In this document: one piece after another, positions 37,796-50,244 of the stretch | Layout of the letters: each line of letters opens with the position of its first letter | Numbering within the stretch: the stretch's first letter is position 1 | Assembly (NCBI GenBank): GCA_004124385.1 | Contig: SCKN01000001.1 | Location: forward strand, 340,606-404,605 | Length of the DNA stretch: 64,000 bases | Direction of reading: 5' to 3' | From: Fidelibacterota bacterium | GTDB lineage: Bacteria; Fidelibacterota; Marinisomatia; Marinisomatales; TCS55 | The notes under the pieces: model-generated | Database searches by the model: none | The model's input: only the letters and a program-made list of their open reading frames with translations | What the model was told of the DNA's origin: nothing | Made by a program: the position numbers and the translations under genes

Positions 37796-38410
37796 TTATC
37801 CGTTACAAATCCAAACTTTAATACCAATAACACCATAAGCGGTATGGGCTTCTGTCAATGCATAATCGATATCTGCGCGTAAAGTGTGTAAAGGGACTGA
37901 TCCTTCATGAAACTTTTCACTTCGAGCTATTTCTGTGCCACCTAAACGACCAGCAACATTGATCCGTATACCTTGGGCACCCATGCGCATGGTGGACTGC
38001 ATTGCTTTACTAACTACACGTCTGTACGAAATCTTTTTTAGCAATTGATGAGCAATATTTGATCCAACTAAAGCGGCATTTAATTCTGGTCGTTTTACTT
38101 CTGAAATATTAATTTGCACATTTTTTTTAGAAAGTTGGTTCAATTCTTCTTTTAATCGATTCACTTCTTCACCACCCTTACCAATCACGATGCCAGGTCG
38201 AGCTGTGTGAATAGTAACAGTGACCACTTTTGAAGTTCGACTTATCTCAACAAGGGAGATACCCGCATTAGGCATACGCTGCTTGATATATTTACGGATT
38301 TTAACATCCTCTTCCAGCTCTACGGCAAATGACTTATCAGCAAACCAATTTGAACGCCAATTCCTTTTGACTGATAAACGAAAACCGACTGGATGTGTTT
38401 TTTGACCCAA
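37796..38410 (-). CDS. rpsC: 30S ribosomal protein S3
   Basis: 204 residues, a little short of E. coli S3 at the C-terminus. MGQKTHPVGFRL starts it; the KH domain has ARPGIVIGKGGEEV with the GxxG loop; the C-domain shows MGAQGIRINVAGRLGG and ERSEKFHEG-like text (ARSEKFHEGSVPLHTLRADIDY). S3 lies at the mRNA entry tunnel and helps mRNA unwinding. Confidence 0.96.
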   Translation of the reverse strand: MGQKTHPVGFRLSVKRNWRSNWFADKSFAVELEEDVKIRKYIKQRMPNAGISLVEISRTSKVVTVTIHTARPGIVIGKGGEEVNRLKEELNQLSKKNVQINISEVKRPELNAALVGSNIAHQLLKKISYRRVVSKAMQSTMRMGAQGIRINVAGRLGGTEIARSEKFHEGSVPLHTLRADIDYALTEAHTAYGVIGIKVWICNG

Positions 38411-38419
38411 ACTAACTCC

Positions 38420-38761
38420 TTACTCGTCACACACAACAACAGTTACATGACTTGTTGGTTTATTTAATCGTGAAATGCGCCCCATAGATGCCGGACGAAA
38501 CCGTTTCATATGAGGACCACCGTTAACAAAAGCTTTAGAAACAATTAATGAATCTGGATCAATATTCGCATCATCTGCTTTTTGTAACAAATTGCTCACT
38601 GCAGAACGCAATGTTTTCTCAATCACATCAGATCCTTTTTTAGGAGAAAAATGTAAATAATTCAACGCATCACTAACTTTTTTACCACGCACTTCATTTA
38701 TAACAATGCGTATTTTTCGTGGAGACTGCCTAACGTAACGACTACAAGCTTGAGCTTCCAT
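38420..38761 (-). CDS. rplV: 50S ribosomal protein L22
   Basis: 113 residues. RYVRQSPRKIRIVINEVRGK and RFRPASMGRISRLNKPTSH give the globular core and the hairpin tip that reaches the exit tunnel, where macrolide-resistance mutations arise. Gap of 2 bp to rpsS. Confidence 0.96.
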   Translation of the reverse strand: MEAQACSRYVRQSPRKIRIVINEVRGKKVSDALNYLHFSPKKGSDVIEKTLRSAVSNLLQKADDANIDPDSLIVSKAFVNGGPHMKRFRPASMGRISRLNKPTSHVTVVVCDE

Positions 38762-38763
38762 AT

Positions 38764-39030
38764 CTATTTACGATCTCCTGAATGCATTCTAAAAATTCGC
38801 GTTGGGGCAAATTCACCCAACTTATGTCCAACCATATTCTCTGAAATGAATACAGGAATAAATTTATTTCCATTATGAATTGCAAATGTGTGACCAACAA
38901 AGTCAGGAGTGATCATTGAGCGTCGAGACCATGTTTTAATCACTTTTTTCTTTCCGCCATCATTCATACCCTGAACTTTTTTCAAGAGTTTTTCATCCAC
39001 GTAAGGTCCTTTTTTTAAGGATCTTGCCAT
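38764..39030 (-). CDS. rpsS: 30S ribosomal protein S19
   Basis: 88 residues. [39 protein letters not shown] and [13 protein letters not shown] are diagnostic. S19 forms the 30S head with S13. One base from rplB. Confidence 0.97.
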   Translation of the reverse strand: MARSLKKGPYVDEKLLKKVQGMNDGGKKKVIKTWSRRSMITPDFVGHTFAIHNGNKFIPVFISENMVGHKLGEFAPTRIFRMHSGDRK

Positions 39031-39031
39031 C

Positions 39032-39856
39032 CTACTTTCTCCTCTTCACTATATAATCATTTGATTTTTTATTCTTTTTTCGGGTTTTATAACCTTTAGT
39101 AGGCTTACCCCATGGTGTTTTCGGATGTCCTCCACCAGAAGTCTTACCTTCACCACCACCCATAGGGTGATCTACAGGATTCATAGCAACACCACGTACT
39201 CTTGGCCTAATGCCAAGCCAGCGGCTTCTTCCTGCTTTACCCGATACAATTTGTTCGTGAGATTTATTACCCACCTCACCTAATGTTGCCAAACATTCAT
39301 CACGGACCATACGTATTTCACCGGAAGGTAATTTCAAGGTTGTGAATCCACCATCGCGTGCCATAACTTGAGCAGACGCTCCGGCACTTCTTACCATTTG
39401 CCCCCCATTACCAGGATTCAATTCAACATTATGCACAAACATCCCTGTAGGAATTTTTGAAAGCGGCAAAGCATTTCCAATTTTCAACGGAGCATTTTCT
39501 CCAGATAAAATTGTATCTCCAACTTTAATTCCAAAGGGTGATAAAATATAACGTTTTTCACCATCTGCATAATGCAATAATGCAATATTCGCAGATCGAT
39601 TTGGATCGTACTCAATTCCAAACACTTTTGCGGGTATATCATGTTTATTTCTTTTAAAATCTATAATACGATAACGCTGCTTATGACCGCCACCTCTGTG
39701 ACGACTGGTAATGCGACCATTATTATTTCGTCCACCCGTTTTACGTTTGACTGTAGTTAAACTTTTTTCGGGAGTACTTTTTGTAATTTCAGAAAAATCA
39801 GATCTAGTTGCAAAACGATTACCAGGAGTTGTTGGTTTTATGATACGAATACCCAT
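39032..39856 (-). CDS. rplB: 50S ribosomal protein L2
   Basis: 274 residues, the usual length. [30 protein letters not shown] and the conserved [16 protein letters not shown] (with the peptidyl-transferase-proximal His) are present. L2 is required for subunit joining and peptidyl transfer. One base shared with rplW. Confidence 0.97.
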   Translation of the reverse strand: MGIRIIKPTTPGNRFATRSDFSEITKSTPEKSLTTVKRKTGGRNNNGRITSRHRGGGHKQRYRIIDFKRNKHDIPAKVFGIEYDPNRSANIALLHYADGEKRYILSPFGIKVGDTILSGENAPLKIGNALPLSKIPTGMFVHNVELNPGNGGQMVRSAGASAQVMARDGGFTTLKLPSGEIRMVRDECLATLGEVGNKSHEQIVSGKAGRSRWLGIRPRVRGVAMNPVDHPMGGGEGKTSGGGHPKTPWGKPTKGYKTRKKNKKSNDYIVKRRK

Positions 39857-40173
39857 TATCCAACGTCCCCTCTAATAAGATCTATAACCGAACCTTCTTT
39901 TAAAGTAATGATTGCTTTTTTCCAATCTGAACGATGACCTAAAGTGCGAATAGTACGGCCACCACTGCGTACAGTCATTTGCTTGGACTTACCCAGTCTA
40001 TTCATGGTAGCTACTTTTAAAACTTTCACATCAAATCTTTTTTCGACAGCATCTTTTATTTCAATTTTATTAGCAGAACTAGCCACCTGGAAAGCATATT
40101 TCAATTGAGTGTCTTCCAGTTGACTCATTTTTTCAGTAAATAATGGTTTAATGATAATTTCTCTTATTGACAT
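39856..40173 (-). CDS. rplW: 50S ribosomal protein L23
   Basis: 105 residues: [16 protein letters not shown], then [21 protein letters not shown]23 is the docking site of trigger factor and SRP at the tunnel exit. One base shared with both rplD and rplB. Confidence 0.95.
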   Translation of the reverse strand: MSIREIIIKPLFTEKMSQLEDTQLKYAFQVASSANKIEIKDAVEKRFDVKVLKVATMNRLGKSKQMTVRSGGRTIRTLGHRSDWKKAIITLKEGSVIDLIRGDVG

Positions 40174-40802
40174 TATTCCACCATCAATTGTTCTGTTAAA
40201 ACTTCAACGCCACTTTTTTCAATTAATATGACCTCACAATCGATTAAATCATATGCACTTGCATGAACTGCTTCCAATACTGCAACATTAGGCAAATTTC
40301 TGCCAGCCATAAACACTGTAGACTTACTCTCGCCCAATAAAACAGTTACTTTCTTATCAGCAATATTTAATTCATTTAACATTTTTACAAATTCTTTTGT
40401 TCTTGGTACAGTCACACTCAATTCATCAACAACAATCATTTCATTATTATTGGCTTTATGCGAAAGAACTGATCGTCGAGCTAAAGATTTCATCTTCTTA
40501 GGTAATTTATAAGAATAACTATGAGGCTCTGGTCCAAAAACGGTACCTCCGCCTTTCCACAATGGAGATCGCGTAGATCCTGCACGGGCCATACCTCGAC
40601 CTTTTTGCTTAAAAGGTTTACGACCTCCTCCTCTAACCTTGCTTCTATTTTTAGAAGAATGAGTTCCTTGGCGACTATTTGTTAATTCTGATTGAACAGC
40701 GCGAAAAACAACATCTTCGTTTGGTTCAATACCAAATACAGTTTCATTTAGCTTCATTTTTGAAACTTTACTACCATCTTGTTTAAAAACTTGTAATTCC
40801 AT
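40173..40802 (-). CDS. rplD: 50S ribosomal protein L4
   Basis: 209 residues. The extended loop SRQGTHSSKNRSKVRGGGRKPFKQKGRG is a tunnel-lining element (key part: RGGGRKPFKQKGRGMARAG). VDELSVTVPRTKEFV lies in the second half. In E. coli L4 autoregulates the S10 operon through a leader; none can be placed here because rpsJ directly follows tuf. Confidence 0.96.
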   Translation of the reverse strand: MELQVFKQDGSKVSKMKLNETVFGIEPNEDVVFRAVQSELTNSRQGTHSSKNRSKVRGGGRKPFKQKGRGMARAGSTRSPLWKGGGTVFGPEPHSYSYKLPKKMKSLARRSVLSHKANNNEMIVVDELSVTVPRTKEFVKMLNELNIADKKVTVLLGESKSTVFMAGRNLPNVAVLEAVHASAYDLIDCEVILIEKSGVEVLTEQLMVE

Positions 40803-40804
40803 AA

Positions 40805-41425
40805 TTATTTCTTAATTAGAATAAAACTGTTTTGAACGCCTGGGACTGCACCTTTAATTAGAAGCTGATTCTTTTCGCCATCTACTCGTATAATTTCGAG
40901 ATTCTTCACTGTCACCTTTTCAACGCCCATATGTCCGGCCATACGCATTCCTTTATACACTCGAGAAGGGTCAGAACCCTGCCCGATTGATCCAGGCGAA
41001 CGATCGTATTCACGTTGTCCGTGAGATTTCGGACCACCGGCAAAACCATGACGCTTCATCACACCAGCAAATCCTTTTCCTTTTGACGTACCAGTAACAT
41101 TTACAATGTCGCCTTCTTTAAAAATTGATGCTCCAAATTCTTGTCCGACTTTATAATCAAAACCCTGAATCGGTGCAAATTCAGATAAAATACGCTTTGG
41201 AGTTGTATTTGCTTTATTAAACATACCTTTCATTGGTTTATTGGTATGTTTTTCTTTACGCTCTCCAAAACCAAGCTGAACCGCTGAATAACCATCAATC
41301 GATTCGATTTTTACTTGTGTCACAACGCATGGCCCAGCATCAACAACCGTCACAGGAATCATGATTCCGCGATCTCCGAATACTTGCGTCATACCTATTT
41401 TTTTACCAATTAAACCGCGCATCAT
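40805..41425 (-). CDS. rplC: 50S ribosomal protein L3
   Basis: 206 residues: GLIGKKIGMTQVF at the start, then the central loop GFAGVMKRHGFAGGPKSHGQ that reaches the peptidyl-transferase centre. DRSPGSIGQGSDPSRVYKG and MAGHMG follow. One base shared with rpsJ, 2 bp from rplD. Confidence 0.97.
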   Translation of the reverse strand: MMRGLIGKKIGMTQVFGDRGIMIPVTVVDAGPCVVTQVKIESIDGYSAVQLGFGERKEKHTNKPMKGMFNKANTTPKRILSEFAPIQGFDYKVGQEFGASIFKEGDIVNVTGTSKGKGFAGVMKRHGFAGGPKSHGQREYDRSPGSIGQGSDPSRVYKGMRMAGHMGVEKVTVKNLEIIRVDGEKNQLLIKGAVPGVQNSFILIKK

Positions 41426-41733
41426 TAAACCTTTATTTGAATGTCAACGCCAGCTGGCAAATCTAATTTCATTAATGCTTCAACTGTATTAGGAGTAGAA
41501 TTCAAGATATCAACAACTCGTTTATGTATTTTGGTTTGAAACTGTTCTCTCGATTTTTTGTCAACAAATGGAGATCTTAAAACAGTATAAATAGTCCGCT
41601 TTGTTGGCATAGGAATCGGTCCAGAGATAATCGCTCCAGTAGATTTAGCTGTTTTTACGATCTTTTCTGTAGATTTATCCAACAGATGATGATCGTATGC
41701 TTTTAAACTTATTCGTATAGTTTGATTTGCCAC
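41425..41733 (-). CDS. rpsJ: 30S ribosomal protein S10 / NusE
   Basis: 102 residues: [16 protein letters not shown] and [18 protein letters not shown] are diagnostic. S10 is also NusE, which bridges NusG to the ribosome; nusG is in the same transcript. It follows tuf after 11 bp rather than starting its own operon. Confidence 0.97.
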   Translation of the reverse strand: MANQTIRISLKAYDHHLLDKSTEKIVKTAKSTGAIISGPIPMPTKRTIYTVLRSPFVDKKSREQFQTKIHKRVVDILNSTPNTVEALMKLDLPAGVDIQIKV

Positions 41734-41744
41734 TTTTTAATTCC

Positions 41745-42935
41745 TTACTCAACAATCTCCGTTACAACACCTGCACCGACAGTACGCCCGCCCTCACGTA
41801 TTGCAAAGCGAAGCTCTGTGTCCATTGCAATCGACGTAATCAAGGATATATCCACAACAATATTATCACCTGGCATTACCATTTCCGTTCCCTCCGGCAA
41901 TGTCACAATTCCCGTTACATCTGTTGTCCTAAAATAAAACTGAGGACGATATCCATTGAAAAATGGTGTATGACGTCCGCCCTCTTCCTTCTTCAATACA
42001 TATACATTCGCCTTAAACTTGGTGTGCGGTGTAATGGATCCCGGTATAGCCAATACCATACCGCGTTTCAATTCTTCCTTATCTATACCTCGCAACAAAA
42101 GACCTGCATTGTCACCTGCCCGACCTTCATCTAATAACTTACGGAACATCTCCACACCGGTAACAACTGTCTTCTTTTGCTCACCCATACCGATCATTTC
42201 AACTTCATCGCCTACTTTGATAATTCCACGTTCAATACGACCTGTACCTACTGTACCACGACCTGTAATTGAAAATACATCTTCCACGGGCATTAAAAAG
42301 GGCCTGTCTACATCACGCTTCGGTTCTGGAATAAAACTGTCACAGGCTTCCATAAGCTCTACTATACACGCATTCGCTTCTTCATCGCCCGGATTATTCA
42401 ATGCATGTAATGCACTGCCCTTGATAATCGGGGTATCATCACCCGGAAACTCATACTCATTGAGCAGGTCCCTTAATTCCATCTCTACCAACTCTATAAG
42501 CTCCGGATCATCTACCTGATCCGTCTTATTCATAAATACTACCATACTGGGCACATTCACCTGGCGGGCCAGCAAAACATGCTCTCTCGTCTGAGGCATA
42601 GGACCATCTGCTGCACTGACAACCAGAATCGCTCCATCCATCTGGGCGGCTCCGGTTATCATGTTCTTTATATAATCCGCGTGTCCAGGACAGTCTACAT
42701 GGGCATAATGACGGTTCTCTGTCTCATACTCTACATGGGCCGTCTGAATCGTAATTCCACGCTCACGCTCCTCAGGAGCGTTATCAATACTATCAAAAGA
42801 TCGCACCTCTGCCATCCCGCGGGCTGATTGTACCAACGTTATCGCTGCCGTCAACGTCGTCTTTCCATGATCCACATGACCTATCGTGCCAATGTTTACA
42901 TGGGGTTTAGTTCGTTCAAATTTTTCTTTAGACAT
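41745..42935 (-). CDS. tuf: Elongation factor Tu, copy 1
   Basis: 396 residues. Delivers aminoacyl-tRNA to the ribosome as a GTPase. G1 GHVDHGKTT at 19-27, G3 DCPGH at 81-85 with the catalytic His of that motif, G4 NKTD at 136-139 and G5 GSAL near 173. This copy keeps the common Asp219 (PVEDVFSI). It lies between fusA and rpsJ, the str-operon place. The second copy is at 57153-58343. Confidence 0.98.
   Translation of the reverse strand: MSKEKFERTKPHVNIGTIGHVDHGKTTLTAAITLVQSARGMAEVRSFDSIDNAPEERERGITIQTAHVEYETENRHYAHVDCPGHADYIKNMITGAAQMDGAILVVSAADGPMPQTREHVLLARQVNVPSMVVFMNKTDQVDDPELIELVEMELRDLLNEYEFPGDDTPIIKGSALHALNNPGDEEANACIVELMEACDSFIPEPKRDVDRPFLMPVEDVFSITGRGTVGTGRIERGIIKVGDEVEMIGMGEQKKTVVTGVEMFRKLLDEGRAGDNAGLLLRGIDKEELKRGMVLAIPGSITPHTKFKANVYVLKKEEGGRHTPFFNGYRPQFYFRTTDVTGIVTLPEGTEMVMPGDNIVVDISLITSIAMDTELRFAIREGGRTVGAGVVTEIVE
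42513..42627. other. Divergent patch between the two tuf copies
   Basis: Comparing 41745-42935 with 57153-58343 (offset 15408), 17 of 19 differences fall in these 115 bp (partner 57921-58035), all synonymous. Only two others occur in the remaining roughly 1,076 bp (42111 silent; 42280 changing Asp219 to Ala). The identity stops at the gene ends, so flanks differ. Confidence 0.85.
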
Positions 42936-42955
42936 CTTTTACTCCACTACTTACG

Positions 42956-45046
42956 TTATGATGCTTTACCATGTACTTTTTCTATTATTTCCGTTTCTAC
43001 ACTTTCCGGAACTTTCTTGAATTCAGCAAATTCCATATGAAAAACAGCTCTACCCTGCGTTAAAGACCTTAAATCAGTTACATAACCAAACATTTTACTC
43101 AATGGTACATGAGCATTGATAACTTGCGCATCTTTACGTTGATTCATGCCAAGCACATTGCCACGACGGGAATTAATGTCACCCATTACATCGCCTAAAT
43201 ATTCATCAGGAACTATCACTTCAACTTTCATAATCGGCTCCATTAACACCGGGCTCGCTTTTCTACACGCTTCTTGGATAGCCATAGAACCTGCGATTTT
43301 AAACGCCATTTCAGAAGAATCAACGTCATGATAAGAGCCATCAATTAGCTCCACGCGTACATCCTCAATAGGATATCCAGCTATAACACCATTTTTAATA
43401 GCTTCTTCCATACCCTTACTCACAGAAGGTATATATTCACGGGGAATGGACCCACCTACAATTTTATTTTCAAAATGATAACCTTTGCCGGACTCATTCG
43501 GTTCAATATTAATAACGACATGACCGTATTGACCGCGTCCACCAGACTGTCGTACAAATTTTGTTTCTACATTTTCAATGCGTTTAGTAATAGCTTCTGT
43601 ATAAGCAACTTGAGGTTTCCCTACGAATGCCTGCACATTAAATTCACGCAATAATCTGTCAACAAGAATTTCCAAATGCAATTCGCCCATACCAGCAATA
43701 ATTGTTTGCCCAGTATCATGATTAAATGAAACTTTAAAAGTAGGATCTTCTTCTCCCAGCTTTGCTAAAGCTTTTGACAAACTTTCTTGATCTGCTTTTG
43801 ATGCAGGTTCGACTGAAACTTCAACAACAGGCTCTGGAAAGTCCATCGATTCCAAAAGAATTGGATTATTTTCATCGCATAATGTATGGCCAGTCTGGGT
43901 TTTCTTTAATCCAACCGCAGCTACAATTTCTCCAGCCGATACCATTTCTAATTCTTCACGTTTATTAGCATGCATCAAAAGAATGCGACTGATTCTTTCT
44001 CGTTTTCCAGAGTTAGGATTGAAAACATAAGAGCCCTTATTAAGCGAACCAGAGTAAACACGCATATAAGTCAATTTTCCAACATAAGGATCTGTCATAA
44101 TTTTGAATGCCAATGCGCTAAACGGGGCATCTGAACTAACATCACGTCTTAATTCAATATCTGAATCTTGAGGGTCTAAACCTATTACTGCTTCTAAATC
44201 TTTAGGGGAAGGCATAAAATCAATAACAGCATCCAACAACCTTTGTACGCCCTTATTTTTAAATGCAGAACCACACAAAGTCGGAATAAACGTATTATCT
44301 AAACATCCCTTACGAATAGCGGCTTTTAATTCATCAACAGTAATTTCTTCTTCTTCAAGATATTTTTCCATCAAATGTTCATCATAACTCGCTGTTTCTT
44401 CAATCAAATGATGGCGCCATTTTTCAGCCTCTTCCATCATATCATTAGGAATATCAGCATATTCATAATGAGCGCCTAAAGATGAATCATTATATAAAAT
44501 AGCCTTCATTGAAAGTAAATCGACAATACCGGTAAACATTTCACCGGTGCCAATAGGAATTACAACGGGTAAAGGATTAGAGCCAAGCCGTTCTTTTATC
44601 ATCGTAAGAACATTATAAAAATCGCCGCCAACACGGTCCATTTTATTTACAAAAGCAATTCGTGGAACATCATACTTATCTGCTTGACGCCAAACAGTTT
44701 CACTTTGGGGCTCCACGCCGCCTACGGCACAAAAAACGGCTACCGCTCCATCTAATACACGGAGTGACCGTTCAACTTCAACAGTAAAGTCGACGTGTCC
44801 AGGCGTGTCAATAATATTAATACGATGGTCATCCCAAATAGCAGTTGTAGCAGCAGATGTAATAGTAATACCGCGTTCTTTTTCTTGCTCCATCCAATCC
44901 ATTGTAGCACCGCCTTCATGGACTTCACCAATACGATGCGTTCGACCAGTATAAAAAAGAATTCTCTCTGTTAACGTTGTTTTGCCAGCATCTATGTGAG
45001 CCATGATGCCAATATTGCGAACTCTATCTAATGGGATGTGCTTCAT
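42956..45046 (-). CDS. fusA: Elongation factor G
   Basis: 696 residues, translocase GTPase. [20 protein letters not shown] near the N-terminus, [21 protein letters not shown] and NKMDRVG are the GTP-binding motifs; [14 protein letters not shown] and the C-terminal SRRGNVLGM and [15 protein letters not shown] are domain IV-V features. Only one fusA is present. Gap of 11 bp to rpsG and 20 bp to tuf. Confidence 0.97.
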   Translation of the reverse strand: MKHIPLDRVRNIGIMAHIDAGKTTLTERILFYTGRTHRIGEVHEGGATMDWMEQEKERGITITSAATTAIWDDHRINIIDTPGHVDFTVEVERSLRVLDGAVAVFCAVGGVEPQSETVWRQADKYDVPRIAFVNKMDRVGGDFYNVLTMIKERLGSNPLPVVIPIGTGEMFTGIVDLLSMKAILYNDSSLGAHYEYADIPNDMMEEAEKWRHHLIEETASYDEHLMEKYLEEEEITVDELKAAIRKGCLDNTFIPTLCGSAFKNKGVQRLLDAVIDFMPSPKDLEAVIGLDPQDSDIELRRDVSSDAPFSALAFKIMTDPYVGKLTYMRVYSGSLNKGSYVFNPNSGKRERISRILLMHANKREELEMVSAGEIVAAVGLKKTQTGHTLCDENNPILLESMDFPEPVVEVSVEPASKADQESLSKALAKLGEEDPTFKVSFNHDTGQTIIAGMGELHLEILVDRLLREFNVQAFVGKPQVAYTEAITKRIENVETKFVRQSGGRGQYGHVVINIEPNESGKGYHFENKIVGGSIPREYIPSVSKGMEEAIKNGVIAGYPIEDVRVELIDGSYHDVDSSEMAFKIAGSMAIQEACRKASPVLMEPIMKVEVIVPDEYLGDVMGDINSRRGNVLGMNQRKDAQVINAHVPLSKMFGYVTDLRSLTQGRAVFHMEFAEFKKVPESVETEIIEKVHGKAS

Positions 45047-45057
45047 ACTAAAAAATC

Positions 45058-45522
45058 TTAACGAAAATGTGCGAATGCTTTATTTGCTTCAGCCATACGA
45101 TGCGTATCATCTTTTTTCTTGATTGCACCTCCCTCTTCATTTGCTGCAGCAATTAATTCTAATGCCAATCTATCTGCCATCGGTTTTCCTTTTCGGCCCG
45201 TTGCAGCTCTTATAATCCAATGCGAAGCCAAATAAAAACGTCGATGCGTTGCAACTTCAATAGGGACTTGATACGTTGCACCACCAATTCGCCGAGACTT
45301 AACTTCAACAGTTGGTGACGTTTTTTCTATTGCTTTCTCAAATATTTTAATTCCATCTGTTTTTGTTTTGGACTTTATTGAATCCATCGCCGAATAAAAA
45401 ATTTGCTCGGAAACACCTTTCTTGCCTTTTTTCATTAAATAATTAATGAATTTTGCCACAGCTAGATCGTTATAAACTGGATCGGGTAAAATTTTTCTTT
45501 TTTCTGGTCTTCTCCGTCTCAT
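45058..45522 (-). CDS. rpsG: 30S ribosomal protein S7
   Basis: 154 residues. [19 protein letters not shown] and [12 protein letters not shown] start it; [19 protein letters not shown] is the signature hairpin. S7 nucleates the 30S head and in E. coli represses the str operon. Between rpsL (6 bp) and fusA (11 bp). Confidence 0.96.
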   Translation of the reverse strand: MRRRRPEKRKILPDPVYNDLAVAKFINYLMKKGKKGVSEQIFYSAMDSIKSKTKTDGIKIFEKAIEKTSPTVEVKSRRIGGATYQVPIEVATHRRFYLASHWIIRAATGRKGKPMADRLALELIAAANEEGGAIKKKDDTHRMAEANKAFAHFR

Positions 45523-45528
45523 AAGAAT

Positions 45529-45900
45529 TTACTTTGGTTTTTTAGCCCCGTATCGTGAACGGCTTGTTTTTCTGTCTGACACGCCTGCAGTATCCAAGGA
45601 TCCGCGAACAATATGATAACGAACGCCAGGCAAATCCTTCACACGCCCCCCTTCGATCAGCACAATTGAGTGCTCCTGAAGATTATGTCCTTCACCAGGA
45701 ATATAGGCATTTACTTCACGCCCATTTGTTAAACGAACTCGCGCTACTTTCCGTAAAGCAGAATTCGGTTTTTTAGGCGTTGTCGTATATACACGTGTAC
45801 ACACACCCCTCTTTTGAGGGTTGCCTGCTAACGCAGGAGTAGAATTCTTTTTTCCCACTCTTTTGCGTCCTTTTCTTATTAATTGATTTATCGTCGGCAT
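45529..45900 (-). CDS. rpsL: 30S ribosomal protein S12
   Basis: 123 residues. [14 protein letters not shown] starts it; [17 protein letters not shown] and [17 protein letters not shown] hold the two lysines (42/87 region) at which streptomycin-resistance changes arise, both wild type, and the Asp of KDLPG that RimO modifies. First gene of the str group, preceded by an 84-bp gap with a candidate promoter. Confidence 0.97.
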   Translation of the reverse strand: MPTINQLIRKGRKRVGKKNSTPALAGNPQKRGVCTRVYTTTPKKPNSALRKVARVRLTNGREVNAYIPGEGHNLQEHSIVLIEGGRVKDLPGVRYHIVRGSLDTAGVSDRKTSRSRYGAKKPK

Positions 45901-45920
45901 ATCATTTCTAAAAAAGCCAA

Positions 45921-45952
45921 TAAAATTACCATATTTTATGAATCTCAGTCAA
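45921..45952 (-). promoter_or_regulatory. Candidate promoter upstream of rpsL
   Basis: In the rpoC-rpsL gap, minus strand: TTG (45950-45952), 21 bp, TAATTTTA (45921-45928). This is 7 of 8 to the TAnnTTTG octamer, with the same 21-bp spacing as the tRNA-Thr promoter. The gap of 84 bp is the largest in this part of the superoperon, so a secondary promoter here is plausible. Confidence 0.35.
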
Positions 45953-45984
45953 TTGTTTTAGTTATTATTATTTTAATGTTTTAT

Positions 45985-48900
45985 TTAACTAACTGCTTTA
46001 GTTAATGGGTCTTCTTCAACCGTTGCATCAGGGCCCGTAACAAAAATATCTAGCAAATCAGGTGTACCAGTTCCAGCAGGAATTAATTTACCTACTGCAA
46101 TGTTTTCTTTTAAACCAAGCAAATAATCAGTCTTGCATTCAACAGCTGCATTTGTCAATATCCTAGTCGTCTCCTGAAATGAAGCCGCAGAAATAAAACT
46201 TTCTGTATTCAATGAGGCCTGCGTTATGCCCATAAGCAACGGTTTAAATGTAGGCGGTTTTGGCTTACGAAATTTAGCAGGAGTTTTACCATCCTCTTTA
46301 ATGACTTTATTAATTTCTCGCAATTCCTTTTTATCGACCAATGAATCTTCTTCAAATTCTGAATCTCCCGGGCTTACAATCACAGCCATATTCAAAAGAA
46401 TACGATTCGCTTCAAAGAAATCACCCTTATTAACACGATCCCCTGGCATATAAATACTATCTCCCGGATCAATAACATTGACTTTTTGCATCATTTGACG
46501 AACAATAACTTCAATATGTTTATCATTAATTTTCACACCCTGCAAACGATACACTTCTTGAATTTCATTTACAAGATATTCACGTACTTTTCCTGATCCA
46601 AGAATATTCAAAATATCACTCGGGGAAATTGACCCCTCACACAGTTCAGTTCCTGCTGTTATATAGTCACCTTCATGAACGATAATATGTTTACCATAAG
46701 GAATAGAATATTTCTTTACATCTTCATCATCGCCAATCACATGGATTTTTCGAATACCTCGCTTAGAATCACCAAACTGCACTTTTCCATCAATTTCACT
46801 TACAACTGAAGGATTTTTTGGCTTTCTAGCTTCGAACAATTCAGCAACACGTGGTAAACCACCCGTAATATCTCGCGTCTTACCAATATCTTTTGGTATT
46901 TTAACCAACGTTTGGCCACGCTGTACTTGTTGACCATCACGAACAACGAGCGAAGCTTTAACGGGTAAAATAGTTCCACCAGCAAGCACCTTATCACTTT
47001 TATCAACAATGTCAATATGAGGACTTAAGTTTCTATCTTTAGCTTCAACTATAACCATCTGTTTTTTTCCACCCTCTACAGATTCAATATGATACGTTTC
47101 ACCTTCAATGAAATCCTTACACAGAATTTTACCAGTTTGACGAGCTAAAATAAGATCTGTATAGGGGTCCCATTGGAATAATACCTGGCCACCCTTTATT
47201 TTTTCTTTATCAGTTACTACTACATCAGATCCATAAGGAACGTTATAGTTATTTATTTCTTTACCCTTCTTATCGACAATAGTTATCTTTGCATTGCGAA
47301 CCATACAACGATTAACCTTATTTTCATCCTCATCTTTTGTCGATGCAATTTCCATTGTATCAGAAAATTGAATAGTCCCTGCATACTTTGTAGTCATTTC
47401 TGATTGCGCAATGATTACAGTAGCCGTACCACCGATATGGAATGTACGCAATGTTAACTGCGTTCCCGGCTCTCCAATACTTTGTGCAGCTTGAATACCC
47501 ACAGCTGTGCCTCTGATTACTAAGTTATGCGTAGAAAGATTCCATCCATAACATTTAGCACAAACACCGCGCAAAGATTCGCAAGTCAATACGGTTCTTA
47601 ATCGAACATTCTCAACATTACTATCAGAAATTATTTCAGCTTCAACTTCACTTATCAATTGACCAGCTTTTATCATCTTTTTTCCGTCAGTTATAAAGTC
47701 GTCAAGAATTGTACGACCCAGAACGCGGTCTGACAAAGGTTCTATAATTTCTTCACCTTCTTTTAGATCAGAAATCACTATTCCATTGATCGTACCACAA
47801 TCTTCGTCATAAATCACAACATCCTGCGCTACATCAACTAATCGCCGAGTCAGATAACCAGCATCAGCTGTTTTTAAAGCTGTATCAGCCAAACCTTTTC
47901 GTGCACCATGAGTAGAAATAAAATATTCCAACACAGACAAACCTTCTTTAAAATTAGAAGTTATAGGTGATTCAATAATTTCGCCCTGACCTCCAGACAT
48001 CAATTTTTTAGGTTTAGCCATCAAACCACGCATTCCGGCAAGCTGCTTAATCTGATCCTGACTACCTCTAGCTCCTGAATCTGCCATCATATATACTGGG
48101 TTAAACCCTTGATCATCTTTCTTGAGGTTTTCCATCATTGTAGCAGCAACACGGTTAGTAGCATGTGTCCAGATATCTATGATTTTATTATATCTTTCAC
48201 CGTCGGTTAGGATATGACGATCAAATTTACTTTGAATCGAAGCCACTTCTTTTGATGCTGCTTCAATAATTTCATCTTTTTGGTCAGGAATTAAAATATC
48301 ACTAATTGAGATTGAGGTACCACTTTTTGTCGCAATATTAAAACCCAAATCTTTTAATTTATCTAAAAAATCTACAGTTGTATAATTACCAGCGAGCAAA
48401 TAGGCATCATTTACAATTTTCTGAAGAGATTTCTTATCAATGATACCATTAAAATACTCGAGCTCTTCAGGCATAATTGCATTAAAAATTACACGGCCTA
48501 CCGTTGTTTCCTTATGCCAATCACCTTTGTGTCGAACGTTGATGATTGCATTCATATCAACAACTTTATTTTCATAAGCCAAAATTACTTCTTCAAATGA
48601 TCCAAAACTCTTTCCTTCACCTTTTGCATCTTTACGAGGACGAGTTAAGTAATGACAACCAAGCACCATGTCCTGAGAAGGAATTGCTATAGGTTTACCA
48701 TTTGCCGGATGTAAAATATTATGACTAGAGAGCATTAGAACACGCGCTTCTATTTGTGATTGTACTGAAAGTGGGACATGAACAGCCATCTGATCACCAT
48801 CAAAATCCGCATTAAACGCCGCACAAACTAATGGATGAATTCTGATTGCTTTACCATTTACTAATACCGGTTGAAAAGCTTGAACACCCAATCGATGTAG

Positions 48901-50229
48901 CGTTGGAGCACGGTTTAATAAAATAGGATGATCCATAACTACATATTCAAGCACTTTAAAAACAATAGGATCACTATTTTCAATCATTAGTTTGGCACCT
49001 CGAGGAGTTGTTGCATATCCTCTCTTGATGAGCTCATGGATCATATGAGGCTTAAATAATTCCAAACCCATTTGCTTAGGTAATCCACATTCATGCAGCT
49101 TTAATTCTGGCCCTACAACAATAACAGAACGCCCTGAATAATCTACTCGTTTACCAAGGAGATTTTGTCTAAAACGTCCTGTTTTACCTCTGAGCATATC
49201 AGAAATCGATTTCAACGGACGACGAGTGCCGGATCGAATTGCTGTTTTTCTTCTGTTATTATCAAAAATCGCATCAACAGACTCTTGAAGCATACGTTTT
49301 TCATTACGTAAAATGACATCTGGAGCTTTGATTTCCATCAACTGTTTCAAACGATTATTACGAATTATTATCCTTCTATAAAGATCATTTAAATCACTAG
49401 CCGCAAAACGGCCACCATCAAGAGGAACGAGAGGTCGAAGCTCAGGGGGCATAACGGGTAATACAGAAATAACCATCCATTCAGGTTTATTAACTTTTTT
49501 CTTTTCAGGTGTGGGTAAAAATGCTTTAGCTACTTTTAATCTTTTGAGAGCATCTTCCTTTTTTTGTTTTGACTTAGACGTATTGATGGTTTCAATCAAA
49601 GTATTCTTCAATTCGATCATATTTAATCTGGATAGCATTTCCCGAAGAGCTTCTCCACCCATTGAAGCATAGAAAAAGTCATCATTATCACGTTCTTCTT
49701 CTGTCGCTGCATAAAAACCATATTTAGTATCCAACTCAAGAAATTCGTCTTCATCTATAAGCTCCTTCATTTCTCGACCGCTAGCACCCGGTTCAATAAT
49801 AACATAAATTTCATAGTAAATGATGCGTTCAAGATTTTTTGTGCTTAATCCAAGCAAATAACTCAACTTACTTGGGATCGAACGTAAATACCAAATATGA
49901 ATGACGGGAACGGCCAAAGTTATATGACCCATCCGTTCACGACGCACACGTTTACGAGTTACTTCTACTCCGCAACGATCGCAAATGATTCCACGATAAC
50001 GAATACCTTTATATTTACCACAATGGCATTCATAATCTTTAACAGGCCCAAAAATCTTTTCACAAAAAAGACCGTCTTTTTCCGGCTTGTATGATCGGTA
50101 ATTGATTGTTTCTGGTTTTAACACTTCACCATAAGATCTCGTCAGAATCATTTCTGGCGACGCCAAGCTAATAGTGATAGAGTGATAATCTTTCGAAGTA
50201 TCTATTTTTGTAGATTGAATGAATGTCAA
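45985..50229 (-). CDS. rpoC: RNA polymerase beta' subunit
   Basis: 1,414 residues. N-terminal zinc site in [20 protein letters not shown] (Cys pairs at about 69-88), the universal catalytic [14 protein letters not shown] with three Mg2+-binding Asp, and a second zinc cluster [11 protein letters not shown] near 890. [17 protein letters not shown] is the trigger-loop region. Not fused to rpoB (15-bp gap). Confidence 0.98.
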   Translation of the reverse strand: MTFIQSTKIDTSKDYHSITISLASPEMILTRSYGEVLKPETINYRSYKPEKDGLFCEKIFGPVKDYECHCGKYKGIRYRGIICDRCGVEVTRKRVRRERMGHITLAVPVIHIWYLRSIPSKLSYLLGLSTKNLERIIYYEIYVIIEPGASGREMKELIDEDEFLELDTKYGFYAATEEERDNDDFFYASMGGEALREMLSRLNMIELKNTLIETINTSKSKQKKEDALKRLKVAKAFLPTPEKKKVNKPEWMVISVLPVMPPELRPLVPLDGGRFAASDLNDLYRRIIIRNNRLKQLMEIKAPDVILRNEKRMLQESVDAIFDNNRRKTAIRSGTRRPLKSISDMLRGKTGRFRQNLLGKRVDYSGRSVIVVGPELKLHECGLPKQMGLELFKPHMIHELIKRGYATTPRGAKLMIENSDPIVFKVLEYVVMDHPILLNRAPTLHRLGVQAFQPVLVNGKAIRIHPLVCAAFNADFDGDQMAVHVPLSVQSQIEARVLMLSSHNILHPANGKPIAIPSQDMVLGCHYLTRPRKDAKGEGKSFGSFEEVILAYENKVVDMNAIINVRHKGDWHKETTVGRVIFNAIMPEELEYFNGIIDKKSLQKIVNDAYLLAGNYTTVDFLDKLKDLGFNIATKSGTSISISDILIPDQKDEIIEAASKEVASIQSKFDRHILTDGERYNKIIDIWTHATNRVAATMMENLKKDDQGFNPVYMMADSGARGSQDQIKQLAGMRGLMAKPKKLMSGGQGEIIESPITSNFKEGLSVLEYFISTHGARKGLADTALKTADAGYLTRRLVDVAQDVVIYDEDCGTINGIVISDLKEGEEIIEPLSDRVLGRTILDDFITDGKKMIKAGQLISEVEAEIISDSNVENVRLRTVLTCESLRGVCAKCYGWNLSTHNLVIRGTAVGIQAAQSIGEPGTQLTLRTFHIGGTATVIIAQSEMTTKYAGTIQFSDTMEIASTKDEDENKVNRCMVRNAKITIVDKKGKEINNYNVPYGSDVVVTDKEKIKGGQVLFQWDPYTDLILARQTGKILCKDFIEGETYHIESVEGGKKQMVIVEAKDRNLSPHIDIVDKSDKVLAGGTILPVKASLVVRDGQQVQRGQTLVKIPKDIGKTRDITGGLPRVAELFEARKPKNPSVVSEIDGKVQFGDSKRGIRKIHVIGDDEDVKKYSIPYGKHIIVHEGDYITAGTELCEGSISPSDILNILGSGKVREYLVNEIQEVYRLQGVKINDKHIEVIVRQMMQKVNVIDPGDSIYMPGDRVNKGDFFEANRILLNMAVIVSPGDSEFEEDSLVDKKELREINKVIKEDGKTPAKFRKPKPPTFKPLLMGITQASLNTESFISAASFQETTRILTNAAVECKTDYLLGLKENIAVGKLIPAGTGTPDLLDIFVTGPDATVEEDPLTKAVS

Positions 50230-50244
50230 AACTTCATCCTCCCT

